From contig CALIZS010000047.1 of the NCBI GenBank assembly GCA_938028565.1, positions 1 to 12,404 of the forward strand: a stretch of DNA of 12,404 nt. Reading direction: 5' to 3'. Of this stretch, positions 1-6,822 are shown piece by piece; within the stretch, counting starts at the first letter, position 1, and every line of letters starts with the position of its first letter. The stretch comes from an uncultured Atopobium sp. Its GTDB lineage: Bacteria; Actinomycetota; Coriobacteriia; Coriobacteriales; Atopobiaceae. The notes under the pieces are model-generated. The model was not told the origin of the DNA, made no database searches, and saw only the letters and a program-made list of their open reading frames with translations. A program made the position numbers and the translations under genes.

Positions 1-9
1 ACCCGCATA

Positions 10-55
10 TGAACTACCTCCCATTTCTTGGACATAAGAAATGGGAGGCAGTTCA
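10..55. repeat. 20-bp inverted repeat, possible IS3-family end remnant
   Basis: Arms at 10-29 and 36-55 are complementary at 19 of 20 positions around a 6-base centre. Read from the left the sequence begins TGAACTACCTCCC and ends TTGGACA, which resembles the terminal inverted repeats of IS3-family (IS150-group) elements. No transposase lies inside, so it could be two ends joined after loss of the element, a small palindromic element, or simply a transcription terminator for a gene to the left or for the aminotransferase gene. There is no T-run on either side, which weakens the terminator reading. Confidence 0.5.
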
Positions 56-135
56 CTTTGTCGTTTGCGATCGATTGATTTTCTCGCCATTGACGGCTGA
101 CCTTCTCCAGGTGATTTTCTAGCCTGTTGCAGCGC

Positions 136-1320
136 TTATTTCATTGCAGCAAGAGTCTTTTCCCAGGCAGCAAGCGAGTCTACGCAGGTCTGGTACGCAA
201 CGCAGTAGCTCACGCGCAGCCAACCTGGACAGCCGAACGAGTCGGATGGAACAGGCAGCAGCTCAAACTGCTTGGCCACATCGCAGAATGCCTGAGCGTC
301 TCCACCAGGAGCACGAACCCACAGATAGAATGCACCATCAGGCTGGATGTACTCGTAACCAAGCTTGGTGAGGCCCTCGGTCAGCACTTCTCGATTCTTT
401 GCATAGGCCTCAACATCAGCTGGCTCATCAACACAGTCAATAATGACACGCTGGAAAAGCGCTGGCGCGCACACAAAGCCCAACAGTCGAGCAGCACCCG
501 CACAAGCTGCGTAAATCTCCTTCTGCTCCGGATTAGAAGCGGGGACCAGCACCCAACCAATACGTTCACCAGGAAGCGAAAGTGACTTGGAGTAGGAATA
601 GCACACAATGGTGCGCTCGTATACGTCAGGAACCCAAGGGACCTCAATGTTGCCAAAAACAATCTCGCGATAAGGTTCGTCGGAGATGACGTAAATGTCA
701 GTGCCCAGCTCAGCGGAGCGTTTGCGGAGCATATTGGCAAATGCGTCCAGGTTTTCCCTGGTATACACAGCACCAACAGGATTGTTTGGAGAGTTGATAA
801 TCACCGCGCGAGTCTTAGGCGTAAGAGCTGCGCAAACAGCGTCAACGTCAATCTGGAAGGTTTTCTCGTCAGCCAAGACCTCAACACAAGTTGCTTGAGC
901 ATGATCAATCCACACGCGATACTCAGGGAAGTATGGTGCAATGACAATAACCTCTTCACCTGGAGAAACAATGGAATTGAGCGCCATAGAAACGGAGGCA
1001 GCCGCTCCACACGTCAAGATGAGATCGTCTGCCTGAGCTGCGTGATCTCCAAAGCGACGTCGGAGCGACGCGGCAATTGCCTCCCTGGCCTGGGGAATGC
1101 CGATTGCAGGCGTGTAGCTGTGAACCTGCTGGGGAGGTAGCTGCATAGCAGCTTCGATAGAGGTGCGAACAGACTCAGGAGCAGGCACGGAAGGGTTGCC
1201 AATCGAGAAATCAAACACATTCTGAGCGCCAATCTCAGCGCGACGCTGCATCGCATAACCCGCAATCTCGCGGATTGCAGACTTTTCTGATCCGTATGCA
1301 AGACTTGTCTGATTGACCAT
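136..1320 (-). CDS. PLP-dependent aminotransferase, class I/II
   Basis: This is a 394-residue fold-type I aminotransferase that would transfer an amino group between an amino acid and a 2-oxo acid in the cytoplasm. Visible family landmarks are SPNNPVG (177-183), the SDEPY motif with the cofactor-binding Asp214, the SYSKSLSLPGER segment in which Lys245 should form the Schiff base with pyridoxal phosphate, and WLRVSY with Arg369, the likely carboxylate-binding arginine. Length is normal for the family. The frame is open further upstream, to 1479, but I chose ATG 1320 because homologues begin close to the SEKSAIREI segment and the upstream stretch, which crosses a 30-bp palindrome, reads as untranslated spacer. 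The ribosome-binding site before 1320 is weak. It sits downstream of hpt, 219 bases away, probably with its own promoter. The substrate cannot be told from the sequence; an aspartate-aminotransferase-like role is only a guess. Confidence 0.9.
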   Translation of the reverse strand: MVNQTSLAYGSEKSAIREIAGYAMQRRAEIGAQNVFDFSIGNPSVPAPESVRTSIEAAMQLPPQQVHSYTPAIGIPQAREAIAASLRRRFGDHAAQADDLILTCGAAASVSMALNSIVSPGEEVIVIAPYFPEYRVWIDHAQATCVEVLADEKTFQIDVDAVCAALTPKTRAVIINSPNNPVGAVYTRENLDAFANMLRKRSAELGTDIYVISDEPYREIVFGNIEVPWVPDVYERTIVCYSYSKSLSLPGERIGWVLVPASNPEQKEIYAACAGAARLLGFVCAPALFQRVIIDCVDEPADVEAYAKNREVLTEGLTKLGYEYIQPDGAFYLWVRAPGGDAQAFCDVAKQFELLPVPSDSFGCPGWLRVSYCVAYQTCVDSLAAWEKTLAAMK

Positions 1321-1425
1321 GGTTTCTCGATTCTCTCGAAGCCTACAGTACCTACCTGGTAAAACGTTGGGTGGAGGCGTGGATGACGCCACCGCGTATC
1401 TGGCCTCACACAACCTTTGATAGAT

Positions 1426-1431
1426 AGTATA
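1426..1431 (-). promoter_or_regulatory. candidate -10 box for the aminotransferase gene
   Basis: On the minus strand TATACT lies right after the 30-bp palindrome and about 100 bases before the aminotransferase start. No convincing -35 box lies 16-18 bases upstream because the palindrome fills that place. If this is the promoter, the palindrome could act on it. Confidence 0.25.
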
Positions 1432-1461
1432 TTGGGCGAGAAGATCGATCTTCTCGCCCAA
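1432..1461. repeat. 30-bp perfect palindrome
   Basis: The sequence TTGGGCGAGAAGATC is followed at once by its exact reverse complement. In RNA it would form a hairpin with about a 4-base loop. It lies 78 bases after the hpt stop and about 110 bases before the aminotransferase start, both minus strand. It could end tilS-hpt transcription, although the minus strand has no T-run after it (TATACTATC follows), or be an operator for the aminotransferase gene. Its arm GCGAGAA recurs in the terminator at 4733-4768. Confidence 0.8.
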
Positions 1462-1539
1462 CTTTAAAAGTTTTAACAAATTTGTATCTATTGCGCGGGT
1501 TTTGCGGCAAATTTTTGAAGCAGACCGGCCGACCTCAGC

Positions 1540-2088
1540 CTATTCGTACACGCAAGGCTTCAGAACGCCAACAAATGGCAGGTTACGATAACGCTCAGCG
1601 TAATCAAGGCCGTAGCCAACAACAAACTTATTTGGCACGTGAGTACCTACGTAACGAGGATCAATAGCTGGACGCTTGCCCTCAATATCCTTGACCAGGA
1701 AGGCAGCAATCTCAATGGATGCAGGGTTACGGGATTTGAGCATACGCACCAGATAAGAGAGAGTTAAGCCCGAATCCAGGACGTCTTCAACAATAATGAC
1801 GTGACGACCCTCAATCTTGGTATCAAGGTCTTTTACAATGCGCACTACGCCGGAGCTCTTGACACCGTCGCCGTAGCTGGAAACAGCCATAAAATCAATG
1901 GAGAGTGGGCACTCAATGGCACGCATAATATCGGCCATGAACACAACAGCTCCGCGGAGAACAGCAATGACCAGGGGGTTCTTATCCGCGTAGTCACGCG
2001 TGATTTCTGCACCCACCTTTTTGACGATGTCCTTAATGTCCTGTTCGGAAAGCAGAATCTCTTCAATATCAGGGTGAAGCTCCGCCAT
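1540..2088 (-). CDS. hpt: hypoxanthine phosphoribosyltransferase
   Basis: This 182-residue protein transfers the phosphoribosyl group of PRPP to hypoxanthine (and often guanine), giving IMP or GMP in purine salvage in the cytoplasm. The PRPP-binding signature VIIVEDVLDSGLT is at 97-109 with the acidic pair E101-D102, the flexible loop SSYGDG is at 70-75, and the C-terminal FVVGYGLDYAERYRN (155-169) is typical of bacterial Hpt. The length is the usual one. The start codon overlaps the tilS stop by one base (TAATG), and a strong site GAGAGGAG lies six bases upstream inside tilS, so the two are very likely one operon with coupled translation. The tilS-hpt pair is widespread in Gram-positive bacteria, often followed by ftsH; here an aminotransferase gene follows instead. 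Confidence 0.96.
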   Translation of the reverse strand: MAELHPDIEEILLSEQDIKDIVKKVGAEITRDYADKNPLVIAVLRGAVVFMADIMRAIECPLSIDFMAVSSYGDGVKSSGVVRIVKDLDTKIEGRHVIIVEDVLDSGLTLSYLVRMLKSRNPASIEIAAFLVKDIEGKRPAIDPRYVGTHVPNKFVVGYGLDYAERYRNLPFVGVLKPCVYE

Positions 2089-3752
2089 TACTGGCTCCTC
2101 TCAAATGGCTTGTGACCAGAATAGATGTTCAATTCTAGCAGCTGTTTTGTATCTTGCGTACATTTTACTCGTTCATCGGGACGAATTCCCGCAACCCACA
2201 CTACATGTCCACGAATATTTGTGCGCACAATAGGCATCATACTCCTGGATTCAACGGGCACGCCCGCCTCGCCCAGCAGGTCAGAAATCTTTTTTGACTG
2301 CCCGTGCATGCCCAGGGGCTGCATGGTGTCCCCTGCCTCGGGCCCCGAAACCCACAGGCTGCCGCCGTGGACTGGATCTACCCCGCAGGCTTTTGCGTCG
2401 AGAAGAACCGACTCACCCAACCACTCCTGGCTATGCGCGGTTGCATAGGACACGACGTCAAAGCCGTGCTCCACAGGGAGAATACGTGCCGAGAGCACTC
2501 GACCGTCTGCCAGCTCCAGCGTTCCCGGGACCGCAAGGTGCTCGCCAAACGTGGCTGCAGCAGGCGACGCACCTGCGGGTTCGTTGTCGCTTGCAGCGCC
2601 AGCCGCGCCGCCTGACGCACCGGCCACGCCCTGCGCACTTCTCGCGGCGCCCGTGAACGAGAATGTCACGGTGCCCAATCGAACACGCGCCTCAAGGTTC
2701 TGCGGCAAGTTAGCTACACCAACTCCTGCAGCAACCGCTTCGAGCACGGCATCTACGTGCCTGAACTCAAGCCAAGCCTCAGGAATCAGCTGCCTGGCCA
2801 CAATCCTCACCACGCGACGAGCAATTACAACGTCAGTAGAACTGAGCTTCAACGCGTCTAGCACCAGCAAAGACTCGCTCTTGCGAAGCGTAATCTGCCT
2901 CAGTTTGCGAGCAGCCTTCGCCTCAAGGTAATCGTCTTCGTCGGTCATTAAATCCGCAATTTTGCACACCGTCTGCACCAACAACGGGTTTCTCGCCTTT
3001 AGCAGAGGGAGCACGTTGTGGCGCACATACGCACGTAGATAGTGGGTATCAGCGTTGGTAGCATCCTCGTGCCAGTCCAAACCACGAGCCTTCAACCAGT
3101 CTTTGAGCTGGTCATGCGTGTAGTCGAGCAGCGGACGATAAATCAGCCCGCGGTGCCTAGGAATCGACGCCAGGCCGCTCATGCCGGACCCACGCATCAC
3201 GTTCATCATGAACGTCTCCGCGCGATCATCAGCCGTATGCGCCGTCAAAATCTTTGCCTTCTGGCGAGAAACCCCCTGCTCAACGCAAAGTTTTTGAGCG
3301 AGTTCTCGCGCAGTGTCATACCGCACCCGACGACCCATCTCTTCCACGTTGCCGTCACGCTCCTGCGCAAGCTTTGCTACGTCCACGCGCAATACGGTAC
3401 AGGGAATGCCCAGCGAGTCGCAAGTTGCTTGAACAAAGTGCTGGTCAGCATCCGCGTCCGCTCCGCGAAGCAAATGATTTACGTGCAGCACATGCAGGCG
3501 CTCTTTTGCAACGCGCGCAAGACCTGCACCATCGCCAAGGTCAAACGGCTCCGTTGCTGCCATGTGAAGCAGCGCCATCGAGTCAGCTCCGCCCGAGACC
3601 ATAAGGATGACGGGCGCGGCAGCCTGGCCACGTCGCGAGCCCTCTACCTGGCCTCGACGCTGATCATCTACCTGGCTGCGCCTTGAGCCGTCTACCTGTC
3701 CTTTTGCGACGAGAGCGTTCTTTTTATTGAAATATGCGTGTACGGATGGCAC
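2088..3752 (-). CDS. tilS: tRNA(Ile)-lysidine synthetase TilS
   Basis: TilS joins lysine to C34 of the CAU anticodon of a minor tRNA-Ile, using ATP, so that it reads AUA codons; the gene is normally essential. The PP-loop SGGADS is at 53-58, followed by the family's HLLRGADADAD segment and a variant of the HxxDD motif (AHTADDRAET). The C-terminal third carries the TilS substrate-binding region, ending near LLELNIYSGHKPFERSQ. At 554 residues it is long: there is an Ala/Gly-rich insert before the C-terminal domain, roughly 380-420, and an N-terminal extension of about 45 residues built of octapeptide repeats. The start given is a GTG with a poor ribosome-binding site, so the true start could be a later codon nearer the PP-loop, which usually lies about 10-25 residues from the N-terminus. 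It overlaps hpt by one base and is divergent from the WalJ-type gene. Confidence 0.93.
   Translation of the reverse strand: MPSVHAYFNKKNALVAKGQVDGSRRSQVDDQRRGQVEGSRRGQAAAPVILMVSGGADSMALLHMAATEPFDLGDGAGLARVAKERLHVLHVNHLLRGADADADQHFVQATCDSLGIPCTVLRVDVAKLAQERDGNVEEMGRRVRYDTARELAQKLCVEQGVSRQKAKILTAHTADDRAETFMMNVMRGSGMSGLASIPRHRGLIYRPLLDYTHDQLKDWLKARGLDWHEDATNADTHYLRAYVRHNVLPLLKARNPLLVQTVCKIADLMTDEDDYLEAKAARKLRQITLRKSESLLVLDALKLSSTDVVIARRVVRIVARQLIPEAWLEFRHVDAVLEAVAAGVGVANLPQNLEARVRLGTVTFSFTGAARSAQGVAGASGGAAGAASDNEPAGASPAAATFGEHLAVPGTLELADGRVLSARILPVEHGFDVVSYATAHSQEWLGESVLLDAKACGVDPVHGGSLWVSGPEAGDTMQPLGMHGQSKKISDLLGEAGVPVESRSMMPIVRTNIRGHVVWVAGIRPDERVKCTQDTKQLLELNIYSGHKPFERSQ
3630..3701 (-). repeat. 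three 24-bp tandem repeats in the tilS 5' end
   Basis: Three consecutive 24-base units code for octapeptides GQVDGSRR, SQVDDQRR and GQVEGSRR (residues 18-41 from the GTG start), followed by GQ. The units keep the reading frame. They are charged and probably unstructured, and precede the PP-loop directly. Confidence 0.8.
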
Positions 3753-3821
3753 TTAGCACCAATTTCTGTCCGGTGTGTTTGTTACAGTTATACCCGAAAG
3801 TTACTCAGTAGAAAGAAATTC
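3753..3821. promoter_or_regulatory. divergent spacer between tilS and the MBL-fold gene
   Basis: This 69-base spacer must hold any promoter for both diverging genes, unless they start inside each other. I see no confident -35/-10 pair; TTATAC near 3788-3793 is a possible -10 element for the plus-strand gene. Confidence 0.3.
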
Positions 3822-4661
3822 ATGAATCCCACGTTTCGCCTACATATTCTTGCCAGCGGATCAAAGGGCAACTGCAGCCTGCTAGAAACACCTGATGGTC
3901 TCATTATGATTGATTGCGGAATCTCTAGAAAAGAAATTCTGCGTCGGTCTAAAGAACTGAACGTTACTCTGCCTGAGCTTGTGGCTATCTTTATTACGCA
4001 CGAGCACACCGACCACGTCGCAGGTCTTTCGGTAGTCAGTAAAACTTTTGATGTTCCTGTGTTTGCTACAACAGGAACTGCCGCCGAGCTTTCGAGGAGG
4101 TCATGCTCAAACGTCCAGTTTACCCTTATTGACCAGGCGGGCTCTATCCATATTGATGCCGCACCAGACGTTGAAGTTTGCACGTTCCCAACCTCGCACG
4201 ACGTTTGCGAGCCCATGGGCATGCGCTTTGATTTTCTTGCCGGCCCTGATAGACGCATTGTGGACTCTGTGGGCTACTGCACTGATACGGGCATTCTGAC
4301 GCCCGAGGCTCTCGAATATCTCTCTGACGTGCGTATTCTTGCCATTGAGTCCAACCATAACGAGCAAATGCTGCTCACAGGCCCCTACCCGTACGTGCTT
4401 AAGCAACGAGTCCACGGAGACTCCGGCCACCTGTCAAATGAGTACACCGCGCAGGCGTTATCGCAGCTTGTGGGCCCAAATACTCGCTGTGTGGTTGGAA
4501 TGCATCTCTCTCACGAGAATAACCGTCCAAGCGTCGCAGTTAGAACGCTTGCTGAGGCGGTTGGCGCGCAGCCTCTCAACGATGCGTTCACCGAGGCGCA
4601 GACTCCCGACGGTTCCCTCGCCATCTGTGTTGCCAGCCAAGATTGGCCGATGTCGCTGTAG
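3822..4661 (+). CDS. MBL-fold metallohydrolase, WalJ/YycJ type
   Basis: This 279-residue protein belongs to the metallo-beta-lactamase fold. The metal-binding motif HEHTDH is at 60-65, with further ligand candidates H126, D155 (TDTG) and the motif ESNHN at 176-180; HLSHENN at 228-234 is typical of the YycJ/WalJ subgroup, whose members are linked to the WalKR region in Firmicutes and have been described as exonuclease-like. N-terminal LHILASGSKGNCSLLE is the usual start of the family. I chose ATG 3822 with a weak GAAAG site just upstream; the frame is open to ATG 3738, but that would overlap tilS and add a non-conserved tail. No walRK genes are in view, so the cellular role is inferred only from the family. 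Confidence 0.88.
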   Translation: MNPTFRLHILASGSKGNCSLLETPDGLIMIDCGISRKEILRRSKELNVTLPELVAIFITHEHTDHVAGLSVVSKTFDVPVFATTGTAAELSRRSCSNVQFTLIDQAGSIHIDAAPDVEVCTFPTSHDVCEPMGMRFDFLAGPDRRIVDSVGYCTDTGILTPEALEYLSDVRILAIESNHNEQMLLTGPYPYVLKQRVHGDSGHLSNEYTAQALSQLVGPNTRCVVGMHLSHENNRPSVAVRTLAEAVGAQPLNDAFTEAQTPDGSLAICVASQDWPMSL

Positions 4662-4723
4662 CTGCGCGTTTGCGCGCTGCCCCGCGCTGCCCCGCGACTC
4701 AACAGCGCATCCCAGGCTTGCGA

Positions 4724-4768
4724 CAACAAAAAAGCGAGAAAACCTTGGAGCTCCAAGATCTTCTCGCT
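4724..4768 (-). terminator. intrinsic terminator of hsp20
   Basis: An imperfect palindrome at 4733-4768 has outer arms AGCGAGAA / TTCTCGCT and an inner 14-bp palindrome CTTGGAGCTCCAAG. On the minus strand it is followed by a run of six T. It lies about 150 bases after the hsp20 stop. It may also stop plus-strand transcripts of the MBL-fold gene, less efficiently. Confidence 0.8.
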
Positions 4769-4775
4769 ATGCGAG

Positions 4776-4861
4776 GTGCCTGTAATCGGGCGTTGAACAG
4801 GCACGTCTAGCCGTACGCCCGGCTGCAGCTATACGTGCCTGGCAGGTCAACTACCAGGCAC
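4776..4861. repeat. two adjacent hairpins sharing a GTGCCTG/CAGGCAC arm
   Basis: GTGCCTG (4776-4782) pairs with CAGGCAC (4798-4804), and GTGCCTGG (4835-4842) pairs with CCAGGCAC (4854-4861). Because the arms are the same, the first left arm could also pair with the last right arm. The block lies in the 3' untranslated part of hsp20. The rest of the 4662-4920 gap holds only the terminator. Confidence 0.6.
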
Positions 4862-4920
4862 CTTACTGCCTGAGCAGGAGCTTGACTGATTGCCAAAGCC
4901 GCCGCTCAGATGTTCTAGTG

Positions 4921-5355
4921 TTAGTCGATTGCAATCTTTGTGACGCTAGCTTGCTGGTCCTGCTTTGGAACAGTGATGGTCAGGATGCCGCCATCAAGCT
5001 TTGCGGTTAGACCCTCTCGAGCTGCATCCTTCAGATACACGCCGCGAGTTGCCTGCCACTCGGAAGACTCTTTGTGCAGGTAGTTCTTGGCCTTCTCCTC
5101 CTCAGACTCCTTGCGAGTAGCAGTGATTGAAAGCCTGCCTTCATTGAGCTCAACGTCAATGTTCTCCTTAGAAACACCAGGGAGCTCGGCCGTTACCACG
5201 TAAGACTGGCCCGCATCTTCAACGTTCATAACAAATGCATCGGACGAGACGGAAGACAGGGCGGAATAAGGCGCGTCAAAGAAAGAATCAAATGAGCCAA
5301 ATGGCCACGTGCTCAGATTCCTTGCAATACGATCATAGGGAACTACATTCTTCAT
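4921..5355 (-). CDS. small heat-shock protein, Hsp20/alpha-crystallin family
   Basis: This 144-residue cytoplasmic holdase chaperone would bind unfolding proteins under stress without ATP and assemble into oligomers. The alpha-crystallin domain spans about 40-130, with the ELPGV motif at 57-61 and GILTITVP at 123-130; the C-terminal KIAID holds an I-x-I motif (141-143) of the kind used in oligomer contacts. The N-terminal region is aromatic and rich in Ser and Phe, as usual. I chose ATG 5355, which has a strong AAAGGAG site eight bases upstream, over the ATG 13 codons earlier that has none. Neither a CIRCE nor a HAIR-like inverted repeat was seen upstream, so the heat-shock control is unclear. 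Confidence 0.93.
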   Translation of the reverse strand: MKNVVPYDRIARNLSTWPFGSFDSFFDAPYSALSSVSSDAFVMNVEDAGQSYVVTAELPGVSKENIDVELNEGRLSITATRKESEEEKAKNYLHKESSEWQATRGVYLKDAAREGLTAKLDGGILTITVPKQDQQASVTKIAID

Positions 5356-5411
5356 AGTAACCACTCCTTTACTGGTAGATGCCATTATTGACACTTCGTT
5401 GTTTACTCTCT

Positions 5412-5441
5412 GTTGTACCCTGCTTGCGCAAATTTATACAA
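5412..5441 (-). promoter_or_regulatory. candidate hsp20 promoter
   Basis: On the minus strand TTGTAT (5436-5441) and TACAAC (5412-5417) are 18 bases apart, about 55 bases before the hsp20 start, at the edge of a very A+T-rich tract (5431-5460). An alternative in the same tract is TTAGAA-N16-TATAAA. Confidence 0.3.
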
Positions 5442-5525
5442 TTTTTTATAAAATTTCTAAGTCTGTATGACTAAGATTACCCTGCGTATATGTACCACAT
5501 AGATGCGCGTGAGTCGATGCCAGAT

Positions 5526-5564
5526 CATACGTCCGTCTCACACGTCTGTCTCACACGTCTGTCT
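5526..5564. repeat. three 13-bp tandem repeats
   Basis: The unit CACACGTCTGTCT is present twice exactly (5539-5551 and 5552-5564) after a first degenerate copy (5526-5538, CATACGTCCGTCT). It lies between the divergent hsp20 and membrane-protein genes, about 100 bases before the latter. Apart from this and the A+T-rich promoter tract I see nothing else in 5356-5667. Confidence 0.75.
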
Positions 5565-5667
5565 GACGCAGTCGCTTAAATATCCAAGCAAAACTGTGCA
5601 GGATTACACGAGCTGCGGTATCATGTTTTATATCAATGTTTTGCGAGACTACGACAAAAGGATCATC

Positions 5668-6231
5668 GTGGACACCTCGAACAACCTTGAAAATAACGTT
5701 TCACCTGCGGATCAGAACCCTCGCTCTGACACCCAGCAGGACTTTGAATACGCTGAATCTTTTGAGCAGGAAGCTCAACCAGCCGATGGAGCCGACCTTC
5801 ACGCAACTGGCGCGCAGCACTTCTCGACATCTGAAGCTTTCGAGTACGAAGGCGAAGGCGCTGCAAAGCAGCCATACGTCCGCCAGCATCGCCATCACAA
5901 AACCGTGGAGCCTATCAGCGACTTTACGATACCGGGCGAGAAACTCGAACTTCCCGAGAACCAGGCTGCTGGCTTCGAGTCCAGCAAGGGTTCTTACGCG
6001 AAGAAAGGTTGGCGCAAACCAAAGAACGAGATTGCGCACCTTCGCAAGGACGTACACTACGGCCAGTTCCTCCAGGTTCCTAAGGGTCAACGCGACATCT
6101 TTGTCCGAAAAGAACGCCGCTCAAATGCAGGTTCGCTAATTGCCGCCATCATTGTTTTGGCTATCATCGCCGCGGTGGTCTATTTCCTCTGGACCTGGAT
6201 GTCCGCCAACTGGGGCGTCGCTGTCCGCTAA
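5668..6231 (+). CDS. hypothetical protein with one C-terminal membrane segment
   Basis: I do not recognise this 187-residue protein. Residues 1-100 are acidic and poorly structured in appearance, with a loosely repeated FEY/SFE pattern (26-33 and 58-61). Residues 105-152 are strongly basic (Lys/Arg). A single hydrophobic segment at about 155-178 (SLIAAIIVLAIIAAVVYFLW) is followed by nine residues. No signal peptide is seen, so it is probably tail-anchored with a cytoplasmic N-terminal part. I chose the GTG at 5668 because AAAAGGA lies five bases upstream; the frame is open to 5503, but that would include the 13-bp repeats and a low-quality sequence. Divergent from hsp20. The real start codon is not certain. 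Confidence 0.72.
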   Translation: MDTSNNLENNVSPADQNPRSDTQQDFEYAESFEQEAQPADGADLHATGAQHFSTSEAFEYEGEGAAKQPYVRQHRHHKTVEPISDFTIPGEKLELPENQAAGFESSKGSYAKKGWRKPKNEIAHLRKDVHYGQFLQVPKGQRDIFVRKERRSNAGSLIAAIIVLAIIAAVVYFLWTWMSANWGVAVR

Positions 6232-6305
6232 AAGCGCTGTTCACCAGCGATAACTGCAAGGCGACAAACCTCCCGACGCGCGCAAAGCAATGCCAGCTGT
6301 TACGC

Positions 6306-6426
6306 GCCTGATTTCCGCAAAGAATCTGTAACTTTTGCCTGAAAATGTAAAAGAATCGGTGGATTCTGCCTGATTTCATCAAAGAATCTGTGTCTCAAAC
6401 ACAGATTCTTTGCACTTTTCAGGCAG
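6306..6426. repeat. direct and inverted repeat block with long hairpin
   Basis: GCCTGATTTC followed two bases later by CAAAGAATCTGT occurs at 6306-6329 and again at 6368-6391. The second copy forms a hairpin with 6400-6426: a perfect 13-bp stem (6380-6392 with 6400-6412, 7-base loop) extended outward by GCCTGA/TCAGGC with a few mismatches. A further TTGCCTGAAAA fragment lies at 6335-6345. The hairpin could end transcription of the membrane-protein gene, but no strong T-run follows. The block lies exactly where base composition falls. Confidence 0.75.
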
Positions 6427-6495
6427 ACTTTGAAGCGTGCCCGAAATTGCCCTTCCATGGACGCTTGCATGGAGCCTGATTTTCTCGCCATTGTA

Positions 6496-6507
6496 GACCC
6501 ATGGGTC
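6496..6507. repeat. 12-bp perfect palindrome
   Basis: GACCCATGGGTC contains the ATG (6501) of the toxin reading frame. Just before it CCATG (6455-6459) pairs with CATGG (6468-6472). Such structure at the only available start codon argues that this is not a normal translation start. Confidence 0.5.
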
Positions 6508-6791
6508 ACTACCTTGTCTTTTGTTGTTGCACTAGCAATGAGAATTCAAGCTACAAAAGAGCAAAAAAGCAGGGTAAAAACCTTGAAAAGCTTGAGAAAA
6601 TTCTTGAGAAGCTTGTATGTAGAGAAGAACTTCCAAAATCAGTGTGTGATCACTCTTTAGGAGGAGTGTATCGAGGACATCGCGAATGTCATATTGAACC
6701 TGATTGGCTTCTTATTTATCGTATTAAAGAAGATGAGCTTGTGCTTGTCGCTACGCGCTTAGGGAGTCATAGCGAACTGCTTGGGTTGTAA
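6501..6791 (+). pseudogene. YafQ/RelE-type toxin, N-terminus damaged, antitoxin missing
   Basis: From residue 18 (YKRAKKQGKNL) to the end this is a YafQ-family mRNA interferase, the ribosome-dependent nuclease of type II toxin-antitoxin pairs. The catalytic set of E. coli YafQ is matched by H51, H64, D68, W69 and H90; the last position, Phe91 in E. coli, is Leu94 here. The first 17 residues (MGHYLVFCCC...) do not fit the family, which starts with about 10 residues ending in a charged FKK-type stretch. In the next frame ATG 6539 gives MRIQ, which does fit the family start, so a small frame-changing deletion near 6550 is likely. No ribosome-binding site is seen before 6501, and no RelB/DinJ-type antitoxin gene lies upstream. 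A damaged remnant is the simplest reading; a frameshifted sequence read is the alternative. Confidence 0.7.
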
Positions 6792-6822
6792 ATTTTTGAA
6801 ACTAACTTCTTGAGAGGCAAAG

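Noticed and set aside
1321..1479. Longer aminotransferase start at 1479
   Set aside because: It would run through the 30-bp palindrome and add about 53 residues not expected in the family.
3042..3686. 214-codon plus-strand frame opposite tilS
   Set aside because: It is antisense to well-conserved TilS coding sequence and its translation resembles no protein I know.
5356..5460. CIRCE or HAIR operator for hsp20
   Set aside because: Neither the CIRCE inverted repeat nor the HspR-type CTTGAGT/ACTCAAG pair is present.
6430..6660. 76-codon frame overlapping the toxin
   Set aside because: Only its MRIQ stretch fits the toxin start; the rest is out of frame with the conserved toxin part and has no recognisable features.
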